Part shown: positions 20,481 through 29,276 of the stretch, piece by piece | Layout: every line of letters begins with the position of its first letter | How positions within the stretch are numbered: position 1 is the first letter of the stretch | Source: Reyranella soli | GTDB taxonomy: Bacteria > Pseudomonadota > Alphaproteobacteria > Reyranellales > Reyranellaceae | Direction of reading: 5' to 3' | DNA: 64,000 bases | Assembly: GCF_007992495.1 (NCBI RefSeq) | Contig: NZ_BKAJ01000012.1 | Span: forward strand, 1-64,000 | Notes under the pieces: generated by a model | Told to the model about the DNA's origin: nothing | What the model saw: the letters and a program-made list of their open reading frames with translations, nothing else | The model's database searches: none | Made by a program: the position numbers and the translations under genes

Positions 20481-20693
20481 TTGTCTACTTCGTGGTTGAA
20501 CGAGCGGCACGTTGCTGGGCCGGCCACCACGGCCGTGGGCGAGGCGTTGCTGATCCGGGTGCATGACAGCGCCAATGACGGTCGGGCCCGCCTGTCCTTC
20601 CACACCTCCTTCGAGAATCCGCTTCCTCCGGACGCTCCGCCGCGCGAGAGCATCGAGGTGCGTACGCTGGTGTTCTTCCCGCCGGCCGGTTAG
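20481..20693 (+). pseudogene. 3' remnant of a CmcJ/NvfI-like oxygenase gene
   Basis: An open frame of about 70 codons in which residues 21-70 resemble the C terminus of CmcJ/NvfI-type 2-oxoglutarate-dependent proteins: ALLIRVHDSANDGRAR, then HTSFENPLPPDAPPRESIEV and a final aromatic FF. Full-length members are about 250-300 residues, and nothing recognisable precedes this in any frame between 20390 and 20480. It therefore looks like the tail of a gene whose 5' part was lost, probably when the sugar operon or the MFS operon was joined here. It overlaps the convergent MFS stop. Confidence 0.6.
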
Positions 20694-22117
20694 GGCCGGC
20701 CCGCCGCTGGCTCGAGGGCCTCCGGCCGCCGGCCTTTCTCCTCGTGGTCCTGGGCGAGCGGCCGGCCGTGCGTCTCGATTCCGAGGAAGGAGAAGGCGAG
20801 CCCGACGGCGAACGCACAGGCGCCGAGGAACAGGAAGGCGGGCAATACGGCGTCGGCCGTCGCCTGCGGCGACAGCGGATTGTCGGCGCCGGCGATGACC
20901 GCGAGGCAGAGCGGCCCCAGAATCTTGCCGACGCCGTTCGCCGCCTGGGACAGCCCGGCGGAGCGCGCACCCAAACGCACCCCATAGACCTCGACGATGT
21001 ACGGCGCGAGGTTCGAGGCGCCGCCCTCGAGGAAGAGGACGGTCGCGACGAGCGCCAGGATGAACACCGGGACCCCCCCGATCGTCAGCGGAAAACACAA
21101 GCCGGCGACGATAAGGCCAACTGCGCTGACATAGCCCTGAATTTCGCCGACCCGCTTGCGGCCGATCTTCTGCGCGAGCCAGGAGAGCAGCACCTTGCCG
21201 ATGATGCCGGCGAGGGCGACGTAGACGAAGTAATGCGCCGACTGCGCCGCCGGAATCTTGAGCAGGAGGGCAATGATCGTCGGCCCCCAGAGATAGATGC
21301 CGTAGGCGGCCGTCGCCACGCCCGTCCAGGTGATGACCGTGAGCCAGAAGAAGCGGGGCCGGGCGAGGAGTTCGGCGATGCCGTGGCCCTGCTCGCCCGC
21401 TGGCTTGGCGGCGGGGAGCGGCACCTGGGCGAGCGGCAGGCCGAGCGTGCGCGCAACCGTCGCCTGCGCCTCGGCGAAGCGCCCTTTCGCGACGAGCCAG
21501 CGGGCGGATTCGGGCAAGAGGAAGATGAAGAGCACGCCCATCACCGCCGGCACGACGCCGACGGCGGCGACGCCGCGCCAGCCGAGGAACCCGAGGAGCG
21601 TCGCGGCAATGAGGGCGGCGATGAAGCTGCCGACCGTCGCGAAGACGACGAGCAGTCCGGTGATGAAGGTGCGATGCCGCGTCGGCGTCAGCTCGACGAT
21701 GAGCGTGGTGATCGGCGTGGCGCAGGCGGCGAGCCCGACGCCGACGACGAAGCGCAGCGCGGTGAAGAGCAGCCAATCTCCATCCGGCACCAGCGCGATC
21801 GCGCCCGAGCCCGCGGCGCAGATGAAGGTGCCGGCGACCAACAGCTTCTTGCGGCCCCAGGCGTCCGAGAGCGAGCCCCAGGCGAGCGCGCCCACGATCG
21901 CACCGACTCCGCCGGAGAGCAGCATTGCCGCGCTCTGCCCATAGGTGAGATGCCACTGCGGCCCGACCACGGCGACGAGGTAGCTCACGATGAAGAAGTC
22001 GAAGAAATCGAGCGCGATGCCGATGGCGAGCAGGCTGAAGATCGTCCAGTAGCGGCGATCGAGCGGCGCACGATCGTAGAGCGCGAGCAGGTCCTCGGAC
22101 CTCGCAGGGTTGGTCAT
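20690..22117 (-). CDS. MFS transporter, aromatic acid:H+ symporter (AAHS) type
   Basis: 475 residues with twelve predicted helices. The start LDFFDFFIVSYLVAVVGP and the loop GALAWGSLSDAWGRKKLL match AAHS transporters such as PcaK, which import aromatic or other organic acids with protons. It is the last gene of a minus-strand operon with two hydrolases and a luciferase-like monooxygenase, so it probably imports their substrate. The ATG at 22117 follows GGAGGAAACC. Gap to the upstream hydrolase is 75 bases. Confidence 0.93.
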   Translation of the reverse strand: MTNPARSEDLLALYDRAPLDRRYWTIFSLLAIGIALDFFDFFIVSYLVAVVGPQWHLTYGQSAAMLLSGGVGAIVGALAWGSLSDAWGRKKLLVAGTFICAAGSGAIALVPDGDWLLFTALRFVVGVGLAACATPITTLIVELTPTRHRTFITGLLVVFATVGSFIAALIAATLLGFLGWRGVAAVGVVPAVMGVLFIFLLPESARWLVAKGRFAEAQATVARTLGLPLAQVPLPAAKPAGEQGHGIAELLARPRFFWLTVITWTGVATAAYGIYLWGPTIIALLLKIPAAQSAHYFVYVALAGIIGKVLLSWLAQKIGRKRVGEIQGYVSAVGLIVAGLCFPLTIGGVPVFILALVATVLFLEGGASNLAPYIVEVYGVRLGARSAGLSQAANGVGKILGPLCLAVIAGADNPLSPQATADAVLPAFLFLGACAFAVGLAFSFLGIETHGRPLAQDHEEKGRRPEALEPAAGRP

Positions 22118-22192
22118 GGTTTCCTCCGTCCGGCTTTTGTTTGATCGCGCTTCGAGGCCGCAGCTGCCGGTAGCCGCGGCCGACGCGTTTCC

Positions 22193-23158
22193 TCAGGCCG
22201 TTCGGTTCGCGAGCCCCGCCCGGAGCGCCGCGGCGCTGTCGGCAATCGCGCGGCGGACCGATGCGACGAGCCGGCCGTAGCGGATGTAGCCGTGGACGAG
22301 GCCGTCGTAGCGGACGAGGCGGCAGGGCACGCCTGCCGCCGTGAGACCGGCGGCGAGCCGCTCGTTGTCGTCGAGCAAGGGGTCGAGCGTGCCGATCGCG
22401 AGATGGGCGGGTGGCAGCGCGGCAAGGGGCGCCAGGAGCGGCGCGACGCGCCAGTCGTCTTTTTGCCCGGGATGGCTGAGATAGGTCGACCACACCCAGT
22501 CGAGCTGCGCCCGCGAGAGCACGTAGGCACCCGACCCAAAGCGCTGCCAGGACGGGCTGTCGCCCTCGGTCGAGTAGGCGCCATAGTGAAGGAGCAGGAA
22601 GCGGAGCGGCGAGGCGCCGGCGTCACGCAAGGCGAGCGCCGCGCCGAGGGCGAGGTTGGCCCCGGCCGAATCGCCGCCCGCCGCCAGCTGCTGCGGATCG
22701 ATGCCGAGCGCTTCGCCCGCGCGCGCGACATGGCGGATGACCGCCACCATGTCGTCGAAGCCGGCCGGAAAGCGATGCTCCGGCGCAAGGCGGTAGTCGA
22801 CATGGAGGACGGCGACGCCGCTCTCCCGCACCAGGGCGCGCAGCGCGCCATCCCAGCCGTCGAGATCGCCCAGCGCAAAGCTGCCGCCATGCGCGTAGAC
22901 GAGGAGCGGCGGGCGCGCGATGCCGGCCGGCCGGTAGAGCCGGCACGGGACGTCATGCCCGGGCGCCGGGATGGAGAGATCCCGCTCCTCACAGAGAGGC
23001 ACCGAGCCCTCGTTGAGGAAGGCCGAGATGCGGGCGAGGGCGGCACGCGCCTCGCCGAGCGGCGCCGTCGCCGGGTTGAGCGCCACGAGGCCTCGCTCGC
23101 GCAGGAGCGCTCCTGCCGCGGCGAGCTCCGGATCGATCGCCGCGGCGACGGCGTTCAC
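22193..23158 (-). CDS. Alpha/beta hydrolase, HSL (hormone-sensitive lipase) family
   Basis: A 321-residue esterase-type enzyme. The oxyanion motif HGGSF is at 90-94, nucleophile Ser164 in GGDSAG, Asp259 in LDPLLDD and His289 in LVHGY. This is the HSL/family IV layout, acting on short-chain esters or lactones. The GTG at 23158 overlaps the preceding monooxygenase stop (GTGA), which sets the start; the frame continues upstream only as a shadow of that gene. It may hydrolyse the ester produced by the monooxygenase (inference). Confidence 0.9.
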   Translation of the reverse strand: MNAVAAAIDPELAAAGALLRERGLVALNPATAPLGEARAALARISAFLNEGSVPLCEERDLSIPAPGHDVPCRLYRPAGIARPPLLVYAHGGSFALGDLDGWDGALRALVRESGVAVLHVDYRLAPEHRFPAGFDDMVAVIRHVARAGEALGIDPQQLAAGGDSAGANLALGAALALRDAGASPLRFLLLHYGAYSTEGDSPSWQRFGSGAYVLSRAQLDWVWSTYLSHPGQKDDWRVAPLLAPLAALPPAHLAIGTLDPLLDDNERLAAGLTAAGVPCRLVRYDGLVHGYIRYGRLVASVRRAIADSAAALRAGLANRTA

Positions 23159-24390
23159 GCAGCTTGCTCCAAGGTCGGCGTCATCGGCGCGATCGCCTTG
23201 AGGCGCGGCAACACCTCCGTGCCGAGGAGGCGGATGTTCTTCTCCGACTCGGCATGCGTCATGAAGCCGGTGCGGCCGATGATGGTGAGGTGGCCGAAGC
23301 CGCCGACATCGTCGTGGAACTTCTTGATCTGCGCATAGACGCTGTCGGGATTGCCGGCGAACATGATGCCCTGCGCCATCGCCTGCTCGACGGTCGTCGA
23401 CATCAGCTTGAGGGCGTTCTCCTGCGCCGTGGCGACACCCTTCTCGGCGTTGACGAGATTGGGCCCGCCCGATTGCGGCTTGGGGCGTGTGCGCCAGGCC
23501 TGGCCCGCGATGTGCGGCGGTGCGGTGCCGGGCAGGAGCTGGGCGTATTGCGGCGCCGATTTGAGGCTCGTGTTGAGGAACCACAGGAGCTTCTCCCCGA
23601 CGCGCACGCCCTCCTCGTCGGTGTCGCCGACAGAGACGAAGGCGCTGTAAGCGAAGTTGTCGGTCGAGACGGGCGCCAGGCCCGCCTCGGCGCGCGCCGT
23701 GCGGTAGGCTGCGTAGGCGCGCCGCGTCCCCTCGTGGCCGCGCAGCACCAGGGTATGCACCATGCCGCGACGGCCGACCTCGGCCGCTGTGTGCGGATCG
23801 CCGGTCGCTGCCCACATCCTGAACCGCTCCTGCCAGGGCCGCGGCCAGATGTTGACGTGGCGATGGGTGAAATGCTTGCCCTCCCAGGAGAACGCGCCGT
23901 CCTGGTGGGTGAGCGCCTTGCCGATCAGGTCGATCGCCTCCCAGTAGCGCTCGATGTTGTTGACCGGATTGGCGTTGGCGGATGCCATCTCGGTGCCGCC
24001 CGACTTGACGAAGCCGAGCTCGAGGCGGCCGCGCGAGATGACGTCGGCGGTGGCGTACTCCTCGGCGACACGCACCGGCTCGCGGCGCAGCGAGATCAGC
24101 GTGCCCAGGCTCAGGATGCGCGCCTTGCGCGTCTGCCGCGCGAGGATGCTGACGAGCATCGGATTGGCGCCCAGGAGCGAGTTGATGCCGGCGTGATGCT
24201 CGGTCGCCCCGATATTGAGGCCCATCTCATCGCACAGCAGGTACTCGTCGATCACCTCGTCGAAGAGACCGGCAGCGACCCGCGGATCGCACCAGCGGTT
24301 GGGCAAGCTCGCGCGCACCGAGTCGGCGGCATCGAGCACGTCTTTTGGTACATGCGGATAAGGCACTTCGCACATCCACCAGGCGTCCAT
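23155..24390 (-). CDS. LLM class flavin-dependent monooxygenase
   Basis: A 411-residue bacterial-luciferase-like TIM-barrel protein. The N-terminal LCDEMGLNIGATEHH and ANPMLVSILARQTRKARILSLGTLI are typical for the family, with RGRLELGFVKSG for flavin phosphate binding. LLM enzymes use FMNH2 supplied by a separate reductase to hydroxylate or insert oxygen, including Baeyer-Villiger reactions. No flavin reductase gene is seen nearby. It lies between two alpha/beta hydrolases, suggesting oxidation to an ester or lactone followed by hydrolysis. Confidence 0.92.
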   Translation of the reverse strand: MDAWWMCEVPYPHVPKDVLDAADSVRASLPNRWCDPRVAAGLFDEVIDEYLLCDEMGLNIGATEHHAGINSLLGANPMLVSILARQTRKARILSLGTLISLRREPVRVAEEYATADVISRGRLELGFVKSGGTEMASANANPVNNIERYWEAIDLIGKALTHQDGAFSWEGKHFTHRHVNIWPRPWQERFRMWAATGDPHTAAEVGRRGMVHTLVLRGHEGTRRAYAAYRTARAEAGLAPVSTDNFAYSAFVSVGDTDEEGVRVGEKLLWFLNTSLKSAPQYAQLLPGTAPPHIAGQAWRTRPKPQSGGPNLVNAEKGVATAQENALKLMSTTVEQAMAQGIMFAGNPDSVYAQIKKFHDDVGGFGHLTIIGRTGFMTHAESEKNIRLLGTEVLPRLKAIAPMTPTLEQAA

Positions 24391-24435
24391 GAGGCGGTGT
24401 CTCCCTAAGGTTCGCAGGCCGGGTTAGCTGGCCGG

Positions 24436-25227
24436 TCAGTGGCCGAGGAAATCGAGGATGTGGTCGGCGAGCGCGTCCGGCCGCTCGCGCTCCGGGTGGT
24501 GGCCGGCGCGATCGACGAGGGCGAAGCGCGCGCCGGGGATGAAGCCGGCGTAGCGGCGGCCGTAATCGGGTGTCACGACGCCATCCGCGGCGCCCCAGAG
24601 CACCAGGGTCGGGAGAGCGATCCGGCCAAGCCAGCGCTTGAGGCGCGGGTTGTACATGTAGGGCTCCCAGCCGTAGAGGCTGAGCGCGTCCCAGTCGCGC
24701 GCGTGGCGCGTGAGCGCGTCGTCCGACATCGCGTCGAAATCCGGGGCTTCATGGTCGGGGTCATGCCAGCTCCGCCGGCGAACCGTGTCGGGATGGGTGT
24801 TGAAGATGTCGAGGATGTCTGGTGTCTCGCGGTCGCCGAGCTTCAGGCCCAGCGCGTCGATCAGCACGAGGCGGTCAAGCCGATGCGAGCACGCAGCGGC
24901 GATCTCGGCGGCGAGCCAGCCGCCGAACGAGGCGCCGACGAGCGTGATCTTGTCGTCGCCGAGGCCGTCGATGAGCTCACGGTAGAGATGGACGAGGTCG
25001 TAGAGGGTCTCGAAATCCGCGGGCCGCGACGAGGTGCCGAAGCCCGGATGGGACGGTGCCAGGATGGTGGCTCGCCGCGACAGAAGCTCGAGGAAGCGGG
25101 CATCCGGGGCGAGCGGATGGAACCCGTGCAGGAAGAGGAGTGTGCGGCCCGTACCCTGCCGAACAACCTCCAGATCGACGTCGCGGACTCGAATCCGGTC
25201 CGCAGGCGGCGCCAACGTCTCGGTCAT
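24436..25227 (-). CDS. Alpha/beta fold hydrolase
   Basis: A 263-residue hydrolase. The core motifs are LFLHGFHP at 31-38, nucleophile Ser100 in GASFGG, Asp215 in WGAADGVV and His243 in AGHHPE, a complete triad. It resembles meta-cleavage-product/epoxide-type hydrolases in layout. GGGAGCGAAGG before the ATG at 25227 is preferred over the upstream ATG at 25308, which would lie in the AT-rich promoter region. First gene of the minus-strand operon, divergent from a GntR gene. Confidence 0.9.
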   Translation of the reverse strand: MTETLAPPADRIRVRDVDLEVVRQGTGRTLLFLHGFHPLAPDARFLELLSRRATILAPSHPGFGTSSRPADFETLYDLVHLYRELIDGLGDDKITLVGASFGGWLAAEIAAACSHRLDRLVLIDALGLKLGDRETPDILDIFNTHPDTVRRRSWHDPDHEAPDFDAMSDDALTRHARDWDALSLYGWEPYMYNPRLKRWLGRIALPTLVLWGAADGVVTPDYGRRYAGFIPGARFALVDRAGHHPERERPDALADHILDFLGH

Positions 25228-25332
25228 CCTTCGCTCCCTACCGACCGCCGGTCCGCCATCGAGGGCGCGCGATCGGAAATTCGTTTCTTGGTAGGCGAAG
25301 CATCTCATATTTTTTGAAGCGATTACAAGAGA

Positions 25333-25344
25333 ATAATATATTAT
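25333..25344. promoter_or_regulatory. Palindrome in AT-rich divergent promoter region
   Basis: ATAATATATTAT is a perfect 12-bp palindrome in a short AT-rich island (about 25305-25375) between the divergent hydrolase and GntR genes. The rest of the region is GC-rich, so the island should carry both promoters. The palindrome is a candidate operator for the adjacent GntR protein, but AT-only palindromes also arise by chance in promoters. Confidence 0.4.
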
Positions 25345-25410
25345 AATTTGTACCGTCTTCGTTCCTATATGATGTCTCCGAAATCCACGAATCGATGAGG
25401 TCCGATCTCC

Positions 25411-26130
25411 ATGCAGGGCGAAGGCACTCTCGCCATGTCCATCTATGGCCGGCTAAGGCGCGACATCCTCACCGGCCTGTTCGAACCAGGGGAGCGCCTG
25501 CCGCTCGATGCGCTGGGCGAGCGCTATCGCGTCGGGCTCACGCCGCTGCGCGAGGCGCTCAACCGCCTCTCCGCCGAGGAGCTGGTGCTGCGCAAAGGCA
25601 AGCGCGGCTTTCGCGTCGCGCCGGTGAGTCGCGCCGACCTGGTCGATCTCGCAACGACTCTGTGCTGGGTGGTGGAGGTGGCGCTCCGCCAGTCACTCGC
25701 CAAGGGTGACGAGGCGTGGGAAGAGGCGGTGGTCCTCGCGGCGCACCGCCTGCAGCGGCTCGACAGCCGGCTTCCGTCGCATGAAACGGGCGTGGACCCC
25801 GAATGGCAGCGCCGGCACATCGATTTTCACATGAGCCTCATTGCCGCGAGCGGTCTGCGGCGCATCAACGACTTCTTCGCGACCCTGATCGACCGCTACG
25901 ACCGCTACATGTATCTCGGGGTGGATGCGACGGCGCGCTGGCCGCGCGATACGGCGGCCGAGCACAAGGCAATCCTCGACGCGGTGATGGCGCGCGATGC
26001 GGACCTCGCGGTGCGGTTGTTGCAGGCACACATCCGGCGCACCGCCGAGATCGTCGAGGCCTCCTGGACAGCCCGGCTTTCCGACGATGAGATCGCGCCG
26101 GGCGCGACTCTCGTCAGCGAAAGCTCCTGA
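25411..26130 (+). CDS. GntR family transcriptional regulator (FCD type)
   Basis: 239 residues. The winged helix is at about residues 8-72 (SIYGRLRRDILTGLFEPGERL, then LTPLREALNRLSAEELV), followed by the FCD effector domain with the metal-site histidine pattern (HIDFHMSLIAAS; AEHKAILDAV). It is divergent from the hydrolase-monooxygenase-MFS operon and is its likely repressor. Upstream GAGG within 16 bases of the ATG at 25411. It starts directly with the DNA-binding domain, as usual. Confidence 0.9.
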   Translation: MQGEGTLAMSIYGRLRRDILTGLFEPGERLPLDALGERYRVGLTPLREALNRLSAEELVLRKGKRGFRVAPVSRADLVDLATTLCWVVEVALRQSLAKGDEAWEEAVVLAAHRLQRLDSRLPSHETGVDPEWQRRHIDFHMSLIAASGLRRINDFFATLIDRYDRYMYLGVDATARWPRDTAAEHKAILDAVMARDADLAVRLLQAHIRRTAEIVEASWTARLSDDEIAPGATLVSESS

Positions 26131-26604
26131 CGTCACCTGGCAGCGTGGGGTTGCTCGCCGCTTTGCTCCGCGGCCGTACGACATAGCCCGCAATGACTCG
26201 CTGCCGGCAGACCACCAACGGGGGGCGAGATGCCGCAATTTGAGATCGAAGCGCCCCCCGGATTTGAACCTACACCACAGTTCCCCATTGATTGTGTGAT
26301 GCTCGTGGCCGGCCCTTATCGGCTCGCCAAGCCCCCCGCCGATCGTTTGTCTTTCCAAGGGCGGGCCTCCCCGGGATCAGGTCGTCTGGCTGGGCATAAC
26401 CATCCTCGACCAGCAGTCAGCCGATCATTCCATGCTGGCACTGCTGGCGTCGCTGGCGTGTGGGAGGAGGCAGGCAGACTATGGATTGTGGCTCTCGCCC
26501 GCCGGCGAGCGTATCAAGCCCTCCCTGCGGTGCGCAAAAACTCCAGATTTGGATAAATAACAGAAGTGATTGACCGCACCAATCACCCAGGTTATATTCG
26601 CCAC
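26131..26604. other. 474-base gap with no supported gene
   Basis: No frame here has convincing coding character. A frame at 26230-26556 stays open but its composition looks random. At 26260-26270 the string GGATTTGAACC equals the antisense of a tRNA T-arm core, but flanking bases do not form a T-stem or acceptor stem. Local AT content rises near 26545-26600, just before the terminase-like ORF, suggesting a promoter there. Confidence 0.5.
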
Positions 26605-27120
26605 ATGAACGCCATCGGCCGTCCCACCAGCTATCGACCCGAATTCTGCGAGCTGGCCAGCAACTACTGTCTGCTCGGCGCCACCAACGAGGAGCTGGCC
26701 GGCTTCTTCGATGTGGCGCCGCGGACCATCGACAACTGGATCGCGCGCATTCCCGAGTTCGCCGCCGCCGTGCTCGAAGGCCGGGCAGTGGCCGACTCCC
26801 GTGTGGCGCGAGGCCTCTACCAGCGCGCGGTCGGCTACGACAGCGAGGTTCAGCGTACCGTGCTGTGGCGCGGCGAGGAGAGGACCCTCACCAAGACCGT
26901 GCATCATCCGCCCGATGTCCGCGCCTGCATTTTCTGGCTGCGCAACCGCCGGCCTCAGGACTGGTCGACCAGGCCCCGGCCGCCGTCCGACGATCCGCCC
27001 AAGGGCGAGAATTGGTGGGAGACGCTCGACGCAACCGAGAAAGGGAACCGAGAGCACGCGCGGCCCGAGCCGCCGGCAGCCGAGCAGTATCGGGCTGTGG
27101 CGCCCAAGCCGGACAACCTC
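26605..27120 (+). CDS. Orphan phage terminase small-subunit-like HTH protein (3' end undefined)
   Basis: The first 120 residues resemble small-terminase/HTH proteins: GRPTSYRPEFCELASNYC, LGATNEELAGFFDVAPRTID and a later ACIFWLRNRRPQDW. This DNA-binding family packages phage DNA, but no large terminase or other phage gene is nearby. There is no stop codon before the convergent recG ends at 27121; the same frame stays open antisense to recG until 28227. The natural stop may therefore be lost, or the product carries a long overprinted tail. The end given marks the part I can support. GTG 26566 is an alternative start. Confidence 0.55.
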
Positions 27121-29202
27121 TCAACCGGCGCGCAACGTCCTCACCGCATCGTCGCGCCGGAACAGGTAGAGCAGGGCCCTGAGCGCCGCGCCTCGCTCGG
27201 ACTGCAGGTCGGGATCGCGCTCGATGACGAGGCGTGCGTCGTCGCGGGCCGCCTGCAGGAGCTCGGCATGGGCTGCGAGGTCGGCCAGGCGCATATCGGG
27301 CAGGCCGCTTTGCCGGGTGCCCAAAAGCTCGCCGGCGCCGCGCAGGCGCAGGTCCTCCTCGGCAATGCGAAAGCCGTCCTCGGTCTCGCGCATGATGGCG
27401 AGCCGGGCCTTGGCGGTCTCGCCGAGCGGCTGGGCGTAGAGCAAGAGGCAGGTCGACTTGGCGGCGCCACGGCCGACGCGGCCGCGCAGCTGGTGGAGTT
27501 GGGCGAGGCCGAAGCGCTCGGCGTGCTCGATCACCATCACCGTCGCGGCCGGCACGTCGACGCCGACCTCGATCACCGTGGTCGCGACCAGGATCGACAG
27601 GCGGCCGTCGGAGAAGGCGGCCATGGTCGCCTCGCGCTCGGCGCCCTTCAGGCGGCCATGGACCAGGCCGACCTTGCCGGGGAAGCGCGCGCTGAGGAGC
27701 CGAAAGCGCTCCTCGGCGTTGGCGAGGTCGATGTCCTCCGATTCCTCGATCAGCGGACACACCCAGTAGACACGCCCGCCGGTCGCGATCTGGCGGCCGA
27801 CGGCGTCGGCCACTTCGGCAACACGCTCCAGCGGGAGGGTGCGGGTGTCGATCGGCTGGCGGCCGGCCGGCTTCTCGGTGAGCTTGGAGACGTCGAGATC
27901 GCCGTAGGCCGCCAGCATCAGCGTGCGCGGGATGGGTGTCGCCGTCATCACCAGCAGGTCGACGGCATGGCCCTTGGACGACAGCGCCATGCGCTGGTGC
28001 ACGCCGAAACGGTGCTGCTCGTCGACCACGGCGAGAGCGAGGTCGGCGAACTCGACTTCCTCTTGGACGAGCGCGTGCGTGCCGACGACGAGATGGATCG
28101 AGCCGTCGGCCAGGCCGCTCAAGGTTTCCTTCTTCTGCTTCTGCCCGTCGCGACCGGTCAGCAGGGCGAGCCGCACGCCGGCCGCCTCGGCGAGCGGCGC
28201 GATGGTGGCGTGATGCTGGCGCGCTAAAATTTCGGTCGGCGCCATCAGCGCGGCCTGGGCGCCGGCCTCGACGCAGATCAGCATGGCAAGCAGGGCGACC
28301 AGCGTCTTGCCGCTGCCGACGTCGCCCTGCAGCAGGCGGATCATGCGCTCGGGCTTGGCCATGTCGGCCTCGATCTCGGCGACCGCGGCCGTCTGGCTCG
28401 GCGTCAATTCGAAGGGCAGGCTCTTGAGCACCTTGGCGCGTAGCTTGCCGTCGCCCTTGGTGACATGGCCCGCGACGGTGCGATTGTGATGGCGTACCAG
28501 GGCAATGGCGAGCTGGCTCGCCAAAAGCTCGTCGAAGGCGAGGCGGGCGCGCGCCGGATGCATCGGCGAGAGATCGGTGTGCTCGTCCGGCGCATGCGCG
28601 CGCGCCAGCGCCGCGTGCCAGCTGTCCCACTTGTTGCGCTTGTTGAAGGCTGCGTCCTGCCATTCGGGCAGTTCGGGCGATCGCTCGACGGCGGCGGCGA
28701 TGGCCTTCTGCACCGGCCGCTGCGTGAGGCCGGCCGTCAGCCCATACACCGGCTCGACGCGCAGGATCTGATCGCGCTGGTCGAGCGGCACGACATGGTC
28801 GGGGTGCGTCATCTGCACCTCGCCCTGGTAGATGTCGACCTTGCCGCTCACCACGCGCACCTCGCCCGGGGGCAGGAGATTCTTCAGGTAGTCCTCGCGG
28901 CCATTGAAATAGGTGAGGCAGAGCCGGCCGGTCTCGTCGCTGCACCAGACGCGATAGGGCTGGCGCGGATTGCGCGGCACCAGGTGCTCGTCGACGGTCA
29001 CGGTGATGGTGGCGATGTCGCCCGCCTTGGCGTGCACTATCTCGGGCGCGTTGCGCCGGTCAACCACGGCGAAGGGCAGGTGCCAGAGAAGGTCGACGAC
29101 CAGCGGGCCTGCAAGTTTCTCCACGAGCTTGCCCAGCCGCGGCCCGATGCCGGGCAGCGACGTGGTCTGGGCGAACAGGGGTGTCAGGCTCTGCGGACGC
29201 AT
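27121..29202 (-). CDS. recG: ATP-dependent DNA helicase RecG
   Basis: A 693-residue superfamily 2 helicase of usual RecG length. The N-terminal wedge/OB domain is followed by Walker A GDVGSGKT at 293-300, APTEILARQHH, the DEQH box at 394-397 and motif VI in LRGRVGRG. RecG remodels stalled forks and Holliday junctions. It is divergent from sdhE-mfd, an arrangement common in alphaproteobacteria. Its 3' end meets the terminase-like ORF head-on. Confidence 0.97.
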   Translation of the reverse strand: MRPQSLTPLFAQTTSLPGIGPRLGKLVEKLAGPLVVDLLWHLPFAVVDRRNAPEIVHAKAGDIATITVTVDEHLVPRNPRQPYRVWCSDETGRLCLTYFNGREDYLKNLLPPGEVRVVSGKVDIYQGEVQMTHPDHVVPLDQRDQILRVEPVYGLTAGLTQRPVQKAIAAAVERSPELPEWQDAAFNKRNKWDSWHAALARAHAPDEHTDLSPMHPARARLAFDELLASQLAIALVRHHNRTVAGHVTKGDGKLRAKVLKSLPFELTPSQTAAVAEIEADMAKPERMIRLLQGDVGSGKTLVALLAMLICVEAGAQAALMAPTEILARQHHATIAPLAEAAGVRLALLTGRDGQKQKKETLSGLADGSIHLVVGTHALVQEEVEFADLALAVVDEQHRFGVHQRMALSSKGHAVDLLVMTATPIPRTLMLAAYGDLDVSKLTEKPAGRQPIDTRTLPLERVAEVADAVGRQIATGGRVYWVCPLIEESEDIDLANAEERFRLLSARFPGKVGLVHGRLKGAEREATMAAFSDGRLSILVATTVIEVGVDVPAATVMVIEHAERFGLAQLHQLRGRVGRGAAKSTCLLLYAQPLGETAKARLAIMRETEDGFRIAEEDLRLRGAGELLGTRQSGLPDMRLADLAAHAELLQAARDDARLVIERDPDLQSERGAALRALLYLFRRDDAVRTLRAG

Positions 29203-29276
29203 GGCTTCTGGGCTTTTTGGCCGCGTGACTTCACCATCGCCGCCACCTATATGCTACGCCGCTTTCTGGGGAAAAC

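Noticed and set aside
20744-22144. 466-codon plus-strand frame opposite the MFS gene
   Set aside because: Highly charged, Asp/Arg/Glu-rich antisense shadow without known domains.
20280-22493. 737-codon minus-strand frame over the MFS gene
   Set aside because: Shifted frame of the MFS gene; the MFS frame has helices, start, ribosome site and family motifs.
26255-26290. Possible tRNA on the minus strand (GGTTCAAATCC core)
   Set aside because: Flanking bases do not make a T-stem, acceptor stem or anticodon arm; at most a fragment.
26230-26556. 108-codon plus-strand frame in the gap before the terminase-like ORF
   Set aside because: No ribosome site, random-looking composition, and its start covers the tRNA-like scrap; not supported as a gene.
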